From contig JACGCK010000055.1 of NCBI GenBank assembly GCA_014925825.1, forward strand, positions 220,541-284,540: a stretch of 64,000 bases of DNA. The letters are read 5' to 3'. Positions 1-12,548 of this stretch are shown here, one piece after another (positions within the stretch are counted from its first letter, which is position 1; each line of letters starts with the position of its first letter). Under the pieces are notes generated by a model. That model was given only the letters and a program-made list of their open reading frames with translations, was not told where the DNA came from and did not search any database. Origin of the DNA: Pholiota molesta (Eukaryota > Basidiomycota > Agaricomycetes > Agaricales > Strophariaceae). Made by a program: the position numbers and the translations under genes.

Positions 1-1440
1 AACTATGCATCTGTCCTACTACTTACTTATTTTAACCAATTCTTGACCAATTCAAATCTTCCCATTGATAATTATAATTATATTCAACTTCTGAGGAATT
101 TTGGGCCAGAGCTTCGCCCTGTCCCTCTTCATAGACTACTCATATCAAATTTATTTACCCTTTGAGAAGATTAAAACAGGCCATTACTCTGAAGTATCTT
201 CAGGTATTTAAATATTTTGTCCAAAATCAATGTTATATTTGCTCATTTTCAGGGTAGACTTGGGTATTATCTAAATTATCCCAAATAGTTATTAGTATAT
301 TAAATACAGACTCGGAGGATGCGCAAGAAAGACATTGGCAAGGCGTGCAGATTTCGCGCATATCAAACGCGCAGTTCGGCCATTGTGAGACGCGCGCGGG
401 TGCACAGCCACTATTACGTAACTAAGAGCCCCACTGTCTTTTCATATCTTTGATGATGATCCCAACAAGCTTTATGCCCGCCGCTACGCGTCGGAGGTTC
501 GCGCTTCGCGCTCACCTCCTGCTTCACTCTGGGCAACAGCTTGCCGGGGCTGCGCCCCTGGACCCCCTTTGAGTCGGCGCCTTGCGCCTCCATACGTAGC
601 CCTTAAAGAATAGAATTCGAAGTTGCTTCTATGATTTTACGGTTGAATCAAGTGCAAAAAAGTTGGAAATGGTAGGAATTGAGCCAAAAGAAATTGAGCA
701 GAGTAAACCGGTTCAAGATCTCAATAGAATTATATTTCCAGCTCTATACTGGCCCAAAGTAAAAAGAAAAGAGAAGCAAAATTTTAAAGGCATATTGATG
801 ATGCTTTGACTTAATCTATATATTTTAAAAAATATGTGGGCCAGAGCTGTGCCCTGGCCCATTCTTCCAACAATAATACTGAAGTGTGAAAAATGACAAC
901 TCTCCTACTAATTTACTAAATTACCAAGTTAAAACTTCCCATTACTTATATTTATTTCACTTCTGAGAGATTTGGGCCAAATCTTGCCCTGGCTCTCCTT
1001 AAAAACTACTCATAACTACTAATTTATGTACCCTTTGGAGAAGACTCTGAAGTACCTCAGGTCAAGCAATGTTATCCAATGCTATATTTGACAATTTTCC
1101 TGCAATTTCCAGCTTGGATTCAGCTTAGACTGGGGCATTATAATGAGTAATTTTGATTCAAAATAGCTAACAGTATATAAAACACACAGGTTGGACCCAG
1201 AGGATGTGTAAGAAAGATGTTGGGCAGACGTGCAGATTTAGCGCAGATCGAACGGAAGACGCGGCCATGGTGAGATGCGCGCACCGGTGCACAGCCACTA
1301 TTACGTAACTATTACGTAACTAAGAGCCCCACCCTCTGTTCATATCTTTGATCAACCTCAGTGTGGCAGCTTTTGAACCTTTGTTCAACCATCCCCACTA
1401 TCATCGCCATCCATACGATCATACGCACTACTGGACTATA
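1..1440. repeat. AT-rich intergenic DNA with a ~400-bp imperfect direct duplication
   Basis: Two diverged copies of one stretch are visible, about 75-460 and 955-1355. Both contain, in the same order, a 'ttgggcca..' block, 'actactcat', 'taccctttg', a block around 'gaggatg(c/t)g(c/t)aagaaaga', then 'gtgcacagccactatta' and 'taagagccccac', ending at 'catatctttgat'. The second copy also has a small tandem repeat of 'actattacgta'. No convincing gene lies before 1447. The second copy ends just upstream of the broken hypothetical gene at 1447, so it may hold that gene's promoter. Confidence 0.6.
480..595. repeat. GC-rich possible retroelement tail
   Basis: A GC-rich island with internal short palindromes (ttcgcgcttcgcgct; ggggctgcgcccc) sits inside AT-rich DNA. 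From memory, similar 'ggggctgcgcccctggaccccc' type stretches are dispersed in agaric genomes, so this is probably a fragment of a dispersed element. No coding capacity is seen. Confidence 0.25.
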
Positions 1441-1446
1441 GCAACA

Positions 1447-2290
1447 ATGGCCAATCTCATATGATCTGCTAAACAGGACAGCGAATGGACGCAGAACGAA
1501 ATTTGTGCATTCAACATTGAAGTTGAGACCGTAGATGTTCCTACCTTTTTTAACATTACCGAGCTTCCTGCAGCAACTGTGTCTGATGTGATCCTCAACA
1601 ACTTGAACCTACGCCCACCGACTGACAAACTGTCCAAATCGTACCGACAATTCTTTCAATACCTGAGGGAGGCGGAGACTGCTGAGGAATCCGCTCTCGA
1701 TGACTTCGCTGCCTTCATTCTGTCGCTATTGCATTATTATGACAAAGGCCGATTTATCCGCAGAGAGAAGAAAACGACCTTCTATATGGGAGGGAAGCTA
1801 ATCATTGCTGAGGCCAACGTGTCTCTTGTAAATGAGAAATACGATGTTCTCCTCGTACAAAACAATAAGGTGATTTTCCTCAACGAGCGGCGCCATCCAT
1901 ATCTTATGGCTTACAACTTTGCAGGACCCCATATCAACTGAAGATGTCAAACCCAAACTCATTGCCGATTGCATTGCAGCCTTCGCTCAAAATCACTTGA
2001 GAAAGGTGAAAGTGGGTCTCCCAACACCTGAGGCGCAAACTGTATTTGGCATCAGCATGCTTGGGACTGCTCCATTCTTCTATCGCATTCCCGTTTCAAC
2101 CTCACTTCTCGATGCGCTAGTCACGTCGACATATCCAGCCGAAAAGACTGTCGTCTTCAGGTATATCCCGAGGGTTCCTGATCAAGCGCAGTACCGATAT
2201 GAGGGGATGCGACCATTGGACAACCGTCGTATCGTTTTTCGATGCTTCGAGGCACTCAAAGGACTCATTGTAAGTTTACCCGCCATTTTC
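1447..2290 (+). pseudogene. Agaric-specific hypothetical family, copy A, with a nonsense codon near the start
   Basis: The reading frame starts at ATG 1447 and hits TGA at 1462-1464, where the paralogue at 38956 has CGA (Arg). After that the frame is open. A 55-nt GT-AG intron (1870-1924, with CTTAC branch-like sequence) joins '..VLLVQNNK' to 'DPISTEDVKPKLIADC', and the frame runs on to '..CFEALKGLI', followed by a GTAAGT donor at about 2271. The family is recognised from memory as an abundant unnamed group in mushroom genomes. It has an LLVQ-x2-K strand followed by a DPEPxLIAxxIAAF helix, an arrangement reminiscent of PD-(D/E)xK nuclease folds (inference only). Here the usual acidic residue of QEDK is Asn (QNNK). 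Use of a downstream start cannot be excluded. Confidence 0.55.
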
Positions 2291-2377
2291 GATTGCATTG
2301 CTGGAGCTCACATGTGTTGGGAAGGAATCTGGATTTTAGCTGAGTTGGCTACCGATAGCAGGATTTTTTTAACAGCG

Positions 2378-2873
2378 GTTATCTTCTTGTTGTACAAGAG
2401 AACAAGGTGAATTTCCTCCACTACAAAATCAGAACGCCTGGACTTAGAAAAGTTATAGCGTGCTAATGCTAATATAACGTCTGGTGATCCTGAGCCACAA
2501 CTTATCGCCGAGTCGATCGCGGCGTTCTACAGTAATTGCCAGAAGAGGAGGGAAATGCCAGAAGAGGAGGGAAATGGGTCTTCCAAAACTCGACAGTGAA
2601 GTTATACCAGGAATTGCGATGATTGGGACTTCCCCGGTCTGCTATCGCACCTCCGTTAGGGCACCACTGCTCGATGCGCTAGCCACATCGACGTACCCAG
2701 CGGAGAAGACTGTAGTTTTGAGATATATCCCACCTGTCCCTGTTATGGAGGACTACCAAGCAGAAGGGATGCAGCCATTGCCAGACAACCGTCGTATTAT
2801 TTTTCAATGCTTTGAAGCATTCAAAAGAGTCATCGTAAGTCTGGTGGCACCCATCTTGATCACATTGCTGTAG
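2378..2873 (+). pseudogene. Same hypothetical family, truncated copy A' broken by a 19-bp tandem duplication
   Basis: Starting near 2378 the sequence re-encodes the 'LLVQENK' strand, then after a decayed intron 'GDPEPQLIAESIAAF', then 'GIAMIGTSPVCYRT' and 'STYPAEKTVVLRYIP'. These are the same blocks as copy A, which lies immediately upstream. Between 2538 and 2575 the 19-bp unit gccagaagaggagggaaat occurs twice. Nineteen is not a multiple of three, and the two halves of the domain lie in frames offset by exactly that shift, so the duplication is the frame-breaking lesion. The N-terminal third of the family is absent. A GTAAGT donor at about 2836 matches the one in copies A and B. Confidence 0.6.
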
Positions 2874-3141
2874 CTCACATGCATCAACAAGGGGCCTAAT
2901 TTAAAACGGTTGTAAATGAGTTGATAACAGGCACCGAGACACCATGGTAGAGGCCAGTATGAAATAGCCAGAAAATAGCATAATTGAATGGAAATAGTGT
3001 CTATAACCAAGACTTATCATACACGATGTTGAGCTTCTAAGTACTTTACAAAACTTGGAATATTGACCCAGCACAATCAATTCAAAGCCCAAGCCATATG
3101 AAAGATTTCAAAGAGATGAAAACCCAGATGTTATAAAGCAG

Positions 3142-4174
3142 TTACACAGCGCTCATCAGCAATTGCAGCGGATCTATGAAGGCGCCCGTGATTTCGACGC
3201 CATGATCATCCTTCAGCTCTTGCGGCGTCTTCTCCTTCCACACCCAGTTCTCGCCGCTCTGCTCCAACACGCCCTGCTTGCGCACGTTCTTGATCAGACG
3301 GAACACGATGCCTTTCCCCGTGAACTCCTTCGCCGTCGACAGATAATGATCGCGGTCGAACCGCTTCGGCGCGGGATAAGGTTTGGCAACGCCCAGTGGC
3401 AGCGGCCACGGCGACATGGTCCCTACTCTATCTGAAAAATCCATGAGCCGTTAACCAACGCAGCGTCCGTTGAGATAAGCGAATTTGGACGTAGGACATA
3501 CACATCACAATGAGCAGGCCCCAGACGTGGGGGTTGCCGCCGTACATCTTCTCCCAATGGTCGTACGTGGGCAATATGCACTGCACAAACGCCTCCCGCA
3601 TGATGAGATCGCTCGAAAACGCGGGCGGGTTCTCGCGCAGCGTGATGTCCACCACCTCGTACCGCGTCGCCGGGTTCCCATCGTGCGCGGCGCGCTCCCG
3701 CAGCTCGACCAGCGCGTACTTCTTGCGGAAGTCGAAGGGCGGCGCGAACGCGACGAGGGCCTGCAGCGCGCTTTGAAACGTGAACGTGTGCGCGCGCGCG
3801 AAGTCCTCGACCAGGAGCGCACGTTCTTGGCTGTCCGGACGGCGACGGGGAGCGTCGACATGTCCACGCGCGCCACGAAGTCGCGCGCCTCCTGTTTCTT
3901 CTTGCAGAACTGCTTGTGGTCGCGCCAGTCTGCCCTTTGGCATTCGCGTGTCTAGAGCGCGAGTGGGGCATGGTCAGAATCGACTGCGGGTGGAGACCCG
4001 TGGACTCACGCAGTAGCGGGTACATTTGCACCCCGCGCATACATGAAAAGGCGCTTGGCCTGGAGGCTTCGTCTTCAGACACTTGTTACATGCATGTACA
4101 GTGTTCGAGCTATAGGTGTATTTGTCGGATTGCGCCGATGTGGGCCTGAAAATCGTCTTGCTTTCCATGTTCAT
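3142..4174 (-). CDS. MYND-type zinc-finger protein (one apparent frameshift)
   Basis: Three exons on the minus strand (4174-4010, 3951-3502, 3431-3142) with GT-AG introns of 58 and 70 nt. The first splice assembles a complete MYND finger: C-x2-C-x13-C-x2-C-x4-YC-x3-C-x7-H-x3-C, ending in 'DHKQFC'. MYND fingers bind proline-rich peptides and often sit in co-repressors or SET-domain proteins. No SET domain is seen; the remainder (about 240 residues, with 'YDHWEKMYGG' and 'WVWKEKTP') is typical of unnamed agaric MYND proteins. The summed exons are one base short of a multiple of three. The frame changes near 3830-3845, between 'LPVAVRT' and 'ERALLVEDF', so one base is missing there: a real lesion or an assembly error. 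Confidence 0.75.
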
Positions 4175-4523
4175 CGTGAAAGACGCTACCGATAATCAAG
4201 ATGGTGATGGTATGCAGCAAGTAATTGAACGAGAGCAAATTAGGAACCACTTCGGATCTTAAATTCTACCCCTTTGACAGTTGTGGTTCCTAGCGCATGC
4301 ATTATGCATGGACAGAACACTGATTGCTCACAGAACCGGGATAGAGAAAGGCCCATACAGAAGATATCATACAACAATTAAGAGAAAGATCCACAAGCAA
4401 ATCAGGCTGTCATGGGTAAGGCATGAACATTTTCGCAACATCGGCATAAGACAAATCGGCATATGTAGCTCATAACCATGTTTCTCTCCATCAGCATACT
4501 CGTCAAAACCAGGGCCGAGAAAC

Positions 4524-5908
<1,385 letters not shown>

Positions 5909-7938
5909 TGGCGGTGATCTTGAGGGCTTGCTGAACTTGCGCGGCGATGCCCACAACAATTTCGTCCGCGCCGACTTTAGGCTTTTGCCGAAACCGACTG
6001 TACAGCCTGTCGTTGCACAACAAGCCACAACAACCCCATCAAATCAGTGCATCACTCCCAGACTCCGGTCGCTCTCTCTCTCTTTCTGTTAGCAAGCCTG
6101 GGCCCTGCTACCTCTCTCTTCGCTTTAATGATTCCAACTATAAGGGGGACACCCTCATAAAACACTTGATCCCTGCCTCACTGTAATCACCGCTTTCTGT
6201 CACTTGGATGCTGAACCATTCATCAATCTGTGTCAAATCTATGGCTCGCTTCATACCTTCGAACCCCATCTGGATTTCTTGCCTTTTCTGACCTGCGTCT
6301 GCGACTCCAAACCTAGGTTTCTTTCCATGTTTGAACTTGGTTTGAACCTGGTTCTGTTTATTTTATCATCGCAAAAAACGATGTACCGCTGAACGGCATC
6401 TTTTCAATTTGGAAGTTCCGTTTAGATTTCATATATGTTTCTTCGGCTTCTTGTGTTCAACAACACTCATGCGATTTATTTATGTTCTTCCAAAACTGTT
6501 AATGCATGCAAGCGCGGTAACATGCACGGCTGAACCATCAGGGAGAAATTGGCTTTTTTATGAGCAAAACCATCATCCTGTTACGGAATGTATTCAATTA
6601 AATGTGGATATCTGGCCTACTATGACTCGTCCTTTTTGTCGCTATGGCTGCTCAATCTTCGCCACGTCTGCTCCTTTGCAACGGGGAATCTCAAATTTCG
6701 AAACGTCCGTAAAATAGACGGAGGATGAAGGCCTCAATTCGTTATATAATGGACAGAAGCGAATGTATCATTACAAGTGCATTCTTTTATTCACCTTGTA
6801 CTTAATATCCGGGTTCAACATATGAACGCAGGGATCAAATAGGTGGCTCTAGGCGAATGTATTTCCGAAGACAGAACCACAAAGAAGATACATCTTACGA
6901 TATTTGACAGGGGTGAAAAAACTGAAGAAATGAGACCGTGCTTTAATTTGGCTTTCAGCGTCTCGAATTGAAGCAAGTTCAGGATCGAAGGTCTTGGAAC
7001 GAAATTTGGAATTTAACATGTTCCATATATAATGAAGGGGGTAGCATGTGTGGTTCTAGGCTTTTGTAACAAGTGCCATCGAATTTACGGTCAAGGATCC
7101 AAGTGTTCAGGTGAAATGGATAGGGGGCGCTTCAGGTCCAAACGAGCCCTCTTCGCTCATCCCCTCGCTGTTGTGTTTCTATGATTCAATGCCAATTACT
7201 TTCACTCCAAAAATGTTGATAATTGAAGCGCTCGCCTTCGGGAGGAAAACTCGCTGATGTCCAAGTCGCCATACGATGATGCAGCAACACCACTCGGCGC
7301 GTCCGGCAGGCGGCGGCAGTTGCCGGCCTGAAGTCGACAAACAAGGTTGACTCTTCCTCCGCCACCATGTGTCTTCCACTATCATCCTCCATTGAAAACA
7401 TGGCCACTATCGATCTACAGTGCATCGATAACCCAGCATGTGTGCTTCAAGTGCTACCCCTCATAATCTACTATCTCTATAAACATCACTAGGCGACACT
7501 CGACACTCACGCTTCACTCCTGCGGAAATCGAGTCCTGCGAGGCAACAGACTGTCTCAATCTTATTTCGAAGAACCGGATAATGGGTAGGATGAGAGTCT
7601 CAAGGTCATTCAGCCGTTTTTGAAACAACAAAGAACATCAGCTAGGTCGCAGTCACGGCTAACTAGCCTGGCATAAGTACTACTGGGTAATCTTTTGACA
7701 CGTTGCCACCGCGCCATAATACATGCAGTAATCGGAACCTGGTGGTTAGAGGGAACTGTGGATGCTTCTGGCTTAGGGATGAAGTAACGCATTTTGCCTC
7801 TTTCTTTTCGCCCTCTTGTAATCGCAAATCTTGACTGGTTCTGCTACAATCTTCGGTACGTCCTGAACATTACTGTACCTCTGAAAAACTTCAAACCAAC
7901 ACATACTTACGAAACACAGCTGGTGAAATTTACAGAAA
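5909..7938. other. Intergenic, no supported gene
   Basis: About 2 kb between the divergently oriented RPL4 start and the MARVEL-like gene. The first ~150 bp upstream of RPL4 is pyrimidine-rich on the + strand and presumably contains its promoter and 5' UTR. Several short open frames exist but show neither splice-linked extension nor any family I recognise. Confidence 0.5.
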
Positions 7939-8938
7939 ATGACTTCTACTACCTCGTTGGCTTTGTCCTCGTTGACGTCCGTCTCATCTGCTCCGACTGG
8001 CTCGATGCTCCCAGATGACCCCGCTGCCTCCCGAATTTCCTATCTTTCATACACAACGACTAGTTGATAGCGTGCATCGTGCCGATGATTGCGCTCATGT
8101 ACTTGCTCCTGCTTTCTTGGACATATCAATACTCGCAGAGGAATCCCAGACCGTTGAACAAAACGTCAGGGCTCTGGCTACAGAAATATGCTCCAGGTGC
8201 GATTCGAACTACAATTATGCTCCGCAGAATATCCGCTGAAAATGTTGATAGCTGTATATGTTTTCTCGTCCTAATAGCTTGGCGAGGTATGAATTTCGAT
8301 GAAAGGAAAAATTTCGCATTATAATTTCGGCGTTAGGTGGCTATCACCAGCTGGCTCGTTCTTCAATACCGCTTCAATCACAACTACCCGAACGTATTAT
8401 TCCGGACAGGAACCCGACTACTTCTGTCAGTGCTTCCCTCCAAATCTCTGCTGAGTGAATTGCTGAAATGTGGTTTTAGCTTCGCGTCCTCTTGGACATC
8501 GCTCACAGGAGGCGCATATACGCTGCTTTTTATACATCCCAGCTGGTCTAAGCATCCGGTGTCGTCCATTGGTGCTCAGGCTATTTGGGTCTTCGTGACA
8601 TGGTTATTCTGGGTCGTCGGTGCTGGCATCGTCAACTCGTCTGTCGCCAGCTTGCTGGATCGACAAGTATGCGAAACCATCGTCTATTGCTCTCAGATAC
8701 GGGGCCTAACTGGTAGGTTTCGAACCATCTACTTTGTTCTGATTCCGCGATGCTGAATTCGTTTGATACTCAGGTGTGGCTATCATAGAAATGTAAGCCT
8801 TGTTCTTTGATACAGTTTATAATACTGATCAATATTGTGCTTAGATTAACGTTGACGGCTGGAATGTCACTCATGTTATGGTTGGCCTGGCAGTCAGCAC
8901 GATACTCCGTTGGACCTGTAGCCTTTCCCATGAACTGA
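7939..8938 (+). CDS. Multi-pass membrane protein, fungal MARVEL-like family
   Basis: The 3' half is well supported. A GTCAGT..TTTTAG intron (about 8427-8480) joins '..RTGTRLLL' to 'FASSWTSLTGGAY'. The hydrophobic segments 'GAQAIWVFVTWLFWVVGAG' and, after two further short introns, 'ILTLTAGMSLMLWLAW' then end in '..VAFPMN' with TGA at 8936-8938. The Cys pair of 'CETIVYC' followed by 'QIRGLTG' matches the conserved Cys/Gly region of small four-helix membrane proteins abundant in agarics (MARVEL-like by memory). The function of these proteins is unknown; animal MARVEL proteins organise membrane domains. The 5' exons are uncertain: a hydrophobic stretch near 8064-8130 ('CIVPMIALMYLLLLSW') is probably the first helix, and ATG 7939 is only a candidate start. 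Confidence 0.55.
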
Positions 8939-9158
8939 ACTTCCCTTGATGGGTTTCAGCGAATGCATATGCTTTATCGTTCTTCATTATTAAGTGATCT
9001 GGTTTTCCAATGGCAAGGTTTGATGCTAAGCATTGAATAGTTAATTGAAGATTATGGGTGACTACTGAAACTCGGAACTCACAAAACGAACAAGACTTAA
9101 ATACAAGTGGCATAACTTAGAATAAATAACACGGTCAAGATCTGCTACTTAATGTCTC

Positions 9159-11039
9159 CTACGGTTCGTACATAACTAGAAAGGACGGACGAATAGCATC
9201 GTTGCTATATACAACGAGCTCGTCGTAGTTCAAGCTCCCTCCTTTCTCAGCCAAAACCTAATCGTCCGACGTATATTTGAGATGCAATGGTGAGTTCTTG
9301 TCCGCAATTCAAAGTTACTTTACTCACCGAGTCGAAGCCGGCAGGTGGTGCAGTCAGCGATGTGTTGTCCTGCAACAGTTTGCATCCTTTGCCCACCACG
9401 ACCTTGTTCAAGAGAATGGCTTTGAGGTTGGATTTGCAGTCGTTATGCGAATAATCATTTGACCTAAAACATATAACTATCAGAACATCGAAAGATTTTC
9501 ATAGTCTCCTTACTTTGAAGATGTGGACGATGTATAAATCCTTTTCCGAACCTATTGGAGGAAAAACTCAGCCCATCAAGATAAAACCACACCTCCGCGC
9601 ACAACATACCTTCCCCACCCGGTTTTCTTCCCCCATAACGAGATATCGTACGACGTGCGGATGATGCAACACAGAGAACAGTTGTTGCGGTGCAGAATTG
9701 AGTATGTCCTTTATCCCCTAATTGCAAACGCGACGTGTCCCATGCCAACGGCGGTTTTCGTTTCCTTCAGACCGGCCGCTGCTGGCAAACTGTCCACGCG
9801 CCTCGACGCCATCCCTTCAGTGATTCTGGTTCAGCGAAAGCGCATCAGGAGAAACAGGGGATCGTCCTTACTTGTAGGTGTTGTATGCCGCAAGGGATAC
9901 AGCGGGAATCTGGATCTTGTACACGCGTCTCACAGGTGGGCAAACTGTTCCGACGTGCCTCCATGATGCTTTGAATTGATCGCTTACTGTTTTCATTTTG
10001 TAAGCTAGTGCCCGAAATGTAGGAGATAATGAAAAGGCACGAACCGCTCTTGAACGTCACATGTCCTGCGGGACCTCTAGAATCATAGGCCCTTTGCTCT
10101 CCGCGTCGTCGATGCATGTCTGGTTGCAGAAGTGGGAATTCGCCATCTTGGGAGCTTGCATACACATCAGACACAATGTTTCTCCGAGGCTAAGAAGTGA
10201 GGGGCCTGGGGGTGAACTGAGTGAACACGAGGATACGGCGTCGATCACGCACGTCTTGTGTGCCACGGAACAGTACTCGTGGCCGCCGACATGAGGTGGT
10301 TCTGGCACCCTGGCGCTTGGCATACGGCTCAAGAAGCAAAGTCAGATGGGAGACGGGGCCATGAATGTGGGGCGTTGGTTACCATGCGCGGGAGGGCCTG
10401 CCGACGTCAGCCTTCGCTGGGGTCCGTGGGCGCTTCGCGCACACGCTTTGCTGCAATAGTCGTGCGTCTTCGTTCCATCCGAATATTTCGGTCGGTTGTG
10501 GCAGAACTGAATGAAAATATAGATGATCAAAGGAAAGGTTAAAGCCAATAACACCATGCTCACATTACAATTGGCGGGGTTCCCAGATCCCGCGCTCGAT
10601 TGAGTGTATTACTGTTTGCTTTCTTGTTCGCGCATGTCTTGCTGCAGTAAGGGTGCGTCTTGGTTCCGTCGAAATGTTTTGGACGCAACTGACAGACTTC
10701 ACAGAGGGCAACCGGGTTACTTGTAGCAGGACCAGCTGTGACAGTGCTGTTCGTGGTCGTGGTCGTATTATTTGTGCTCCCCGAAGGCTTGGGCGGTGAC
10801 ACTGGTAGGGGAGCAGATGGCGTACTGGTGTTTGTCGCAGCACCTGATGATATTACACTAGGCGGCGGTGGCGGCGAGATTTCTGTGCCAACGCAGTCGG
10901 AACATAGTGGCTGGCCAGTGTCCCTAACAGTGACAAGGCAAGCGGATATGAGAAGTCATCGGAGACTATGAGCGGGGAGTCCCTTGACTTCGAATGCTTG
11001 GTTATCTGGGAGAGAGCAAGAATCAAAGGGTGAATGCAT
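9159..11039 (-). pseudogene. PARP-domain protein with N-terminal zinc ribbons (PARP copy 1, several frame lesions)
   Basis: The minus strand encodes tandem Cys ribbons of the form C-x2-C..KTH(P/D)YCS(K)xCA ('LCEVCQLRPK', 'FCHNRPKYSDGTKTHDYCSK', 'CLMCMQAPK'). These are followed by 'SDQFKASWRHVGT', then the PARP catalytic blocks 'RWHGTRRVCN', 'LGDKGHTQFC', 'CSLCCIIRTSYD', 'RFGKG', 'LLNKVVVGKG' and 'NYDELVVYSNDAIRPSF', with TAG at 9159-9161. The His of HGT and the Glu of YDEL (two of the H-Y-E triad) are present. Frame is lost by single missing bases at about 10070, 9730, 9680 and 9555; the last falls inside the GK-GIY motif. Residue conservation is otherwise high, so either decay is recent or the assembly carries indels. 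ATG 11039 is only a candidate start. Such enzymes transfer ADP-ribose from NAD+ to targets. Confidence 0.75.
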
Positions 11040-11235
11040 TTTTAAGCATATTTTGAAACCCGTCCCATCGATATTGTGTTAACAACATGTATCGTTTCAA
11101 CAGCTAGGTTAACAGCGCTGACAACGAGGCAGCTGTGCGGACCCCACGAGGCAGCCACGCAATCTGCAACGATCCTGATATCAATGCCAATGCGACTGGT
11201 CTTGTTTTCATTCCTCAAATCCGCACCTCGATACC

Positions 11236-12451
11236 ATGGCCTCAATAGTCAGAAATGTTGTTCACTGGGGCTCCAATAATCGCTCCAAGACTCCCGTTAT
11301 TCCTCAATCGATCTCTGCGAGGTATCTATTCAGCTATGCTAACCAATTCCAACAATAATATTTACACTTCCGTTCTCTTTAGATCTGTGGCAAGAAGCCG
11401 AAATTCGTAGAGAACGGTCATCAACACCCGTATTGTAGCAGAAGCTGCGCAAGAAATGGGTCAGGACCCAGTCCGGCTGCCTGTATGCTTCGTGGATGTC
11501 GCGCGACAGGGAAACCTGCTTTCGCAAACTTCTGCTCAGAGGCTCATGCTAAGTGAGACTTCTCTTAAGCATTTTTCCAAGTTGATTAACTTTGTATCTA
11601 AGGGAAGGCGTGAGGTTGGCCCAAGTAGAAGGGTGCGATCTTTGTAGGACTCAACCACGTACAGTGGGCACGTTATGTATCACCTGTGATCGTCGGGTTT
11701 GTGCAGAGCCTCAAATGCGAGAGTTGAGCTCGGACGGAAAAGCTTCAAAAGTTGTAAGTGAGCACTTTGATTCAATCAACGACATACTGACCCTCTGTAT
11801 AGTACGCACTCAATTCATGAGCGAATGGGACTCCAGAAGACAGCCCCCTCGTTTGAGAAGGTTTACGAAATTATCCTACCTCGTGATGTGCGTGTGCGCC
11901 ACGATAAATACAGGTGCGGTTCATCCAACCAATTTGCCATTCACTATTTATTGAAAATCTAAATAGGACTGCAAATCCGACCTCCGAAGAAGTGCGAAGT
12001 TTTCATAGTTCACAATGATCTGTGATCTTGGTACCAAGGGACCCATACCTTGTAACTTCAAATCGTGTGGCATCTGCTGCATTGTCAGGTCAAGCTTTCC
12101 TCGCTCGCATTTGGAGCAACTATAACAATGGAAGGTAATAGCATGACATTCCCTCGCATTGTTCGACAGACTCTTTGACACAGCTTCACTAGATTTGGAG
12201 AGGGGATCTATTCTTCCCGGAATCCAGCGCTAGCCGATCGCTTCTCGACGTCTTGCACATCTTCGCCATATCGTGTCATGATCGCTTGTGATGCAACTGT
12301 TCCAGTCAATGATGTACGTTTTAGTTCTCGGTGCTGGAAGACGTCTCTAATTATCCACATATCTGTGTCTCAGTCTGCAGAAGAAGAATCTCTCTTCGTC
12401 CCAATCGCGGACGCCATCCTGCCTGTATATGTCATCATGTACTCAACCTGA
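11236..12451 (+). CDS. Divergent PARP-like protein with N-terminal zinc ribbon (PARP copy 2)
   Basis: Head-to-head with PARP copy 1. Recognisable exons encode the ribbon 'LCEICGKKPKF..HPYCSRSCA', a second Cys cluster ('GCDLCRTQPRT', 'LCITC'), 'FMSEWDSR..', then 'SFHSSQCICDLG', 'FKSCGICCIVRSSF', 'RFGEGIYSSRNPALADRF', 'SPYRVMIACD' and 'IADAILPVYVIMYST', with TGA at 12449-12451. Aligned by eye to copy 1, the NAD-binding His is kept (FHSS for WHGT) and the Tyr of GIYSS is kept. The catalytic Glu position of YDELVVY reads Ser (EESLFV), so it is likely a mono-ADP-ribosyltransferase or an inactive NAD/ADP-ribose binder (inference). The 5' exon is not resolved: ATG 11236 is a candidate, but its frame does not run directly into the ribbon. 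Confidence 0.65.
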
Positions 12452-12548
12452 TATTGGCATATGGTCACAGTCATCTTGAAATAACGATTTAAATTATAAT
12501 AATACATGTATATTAAATTCTGTAATATTAGTAGACACATCCATATGA

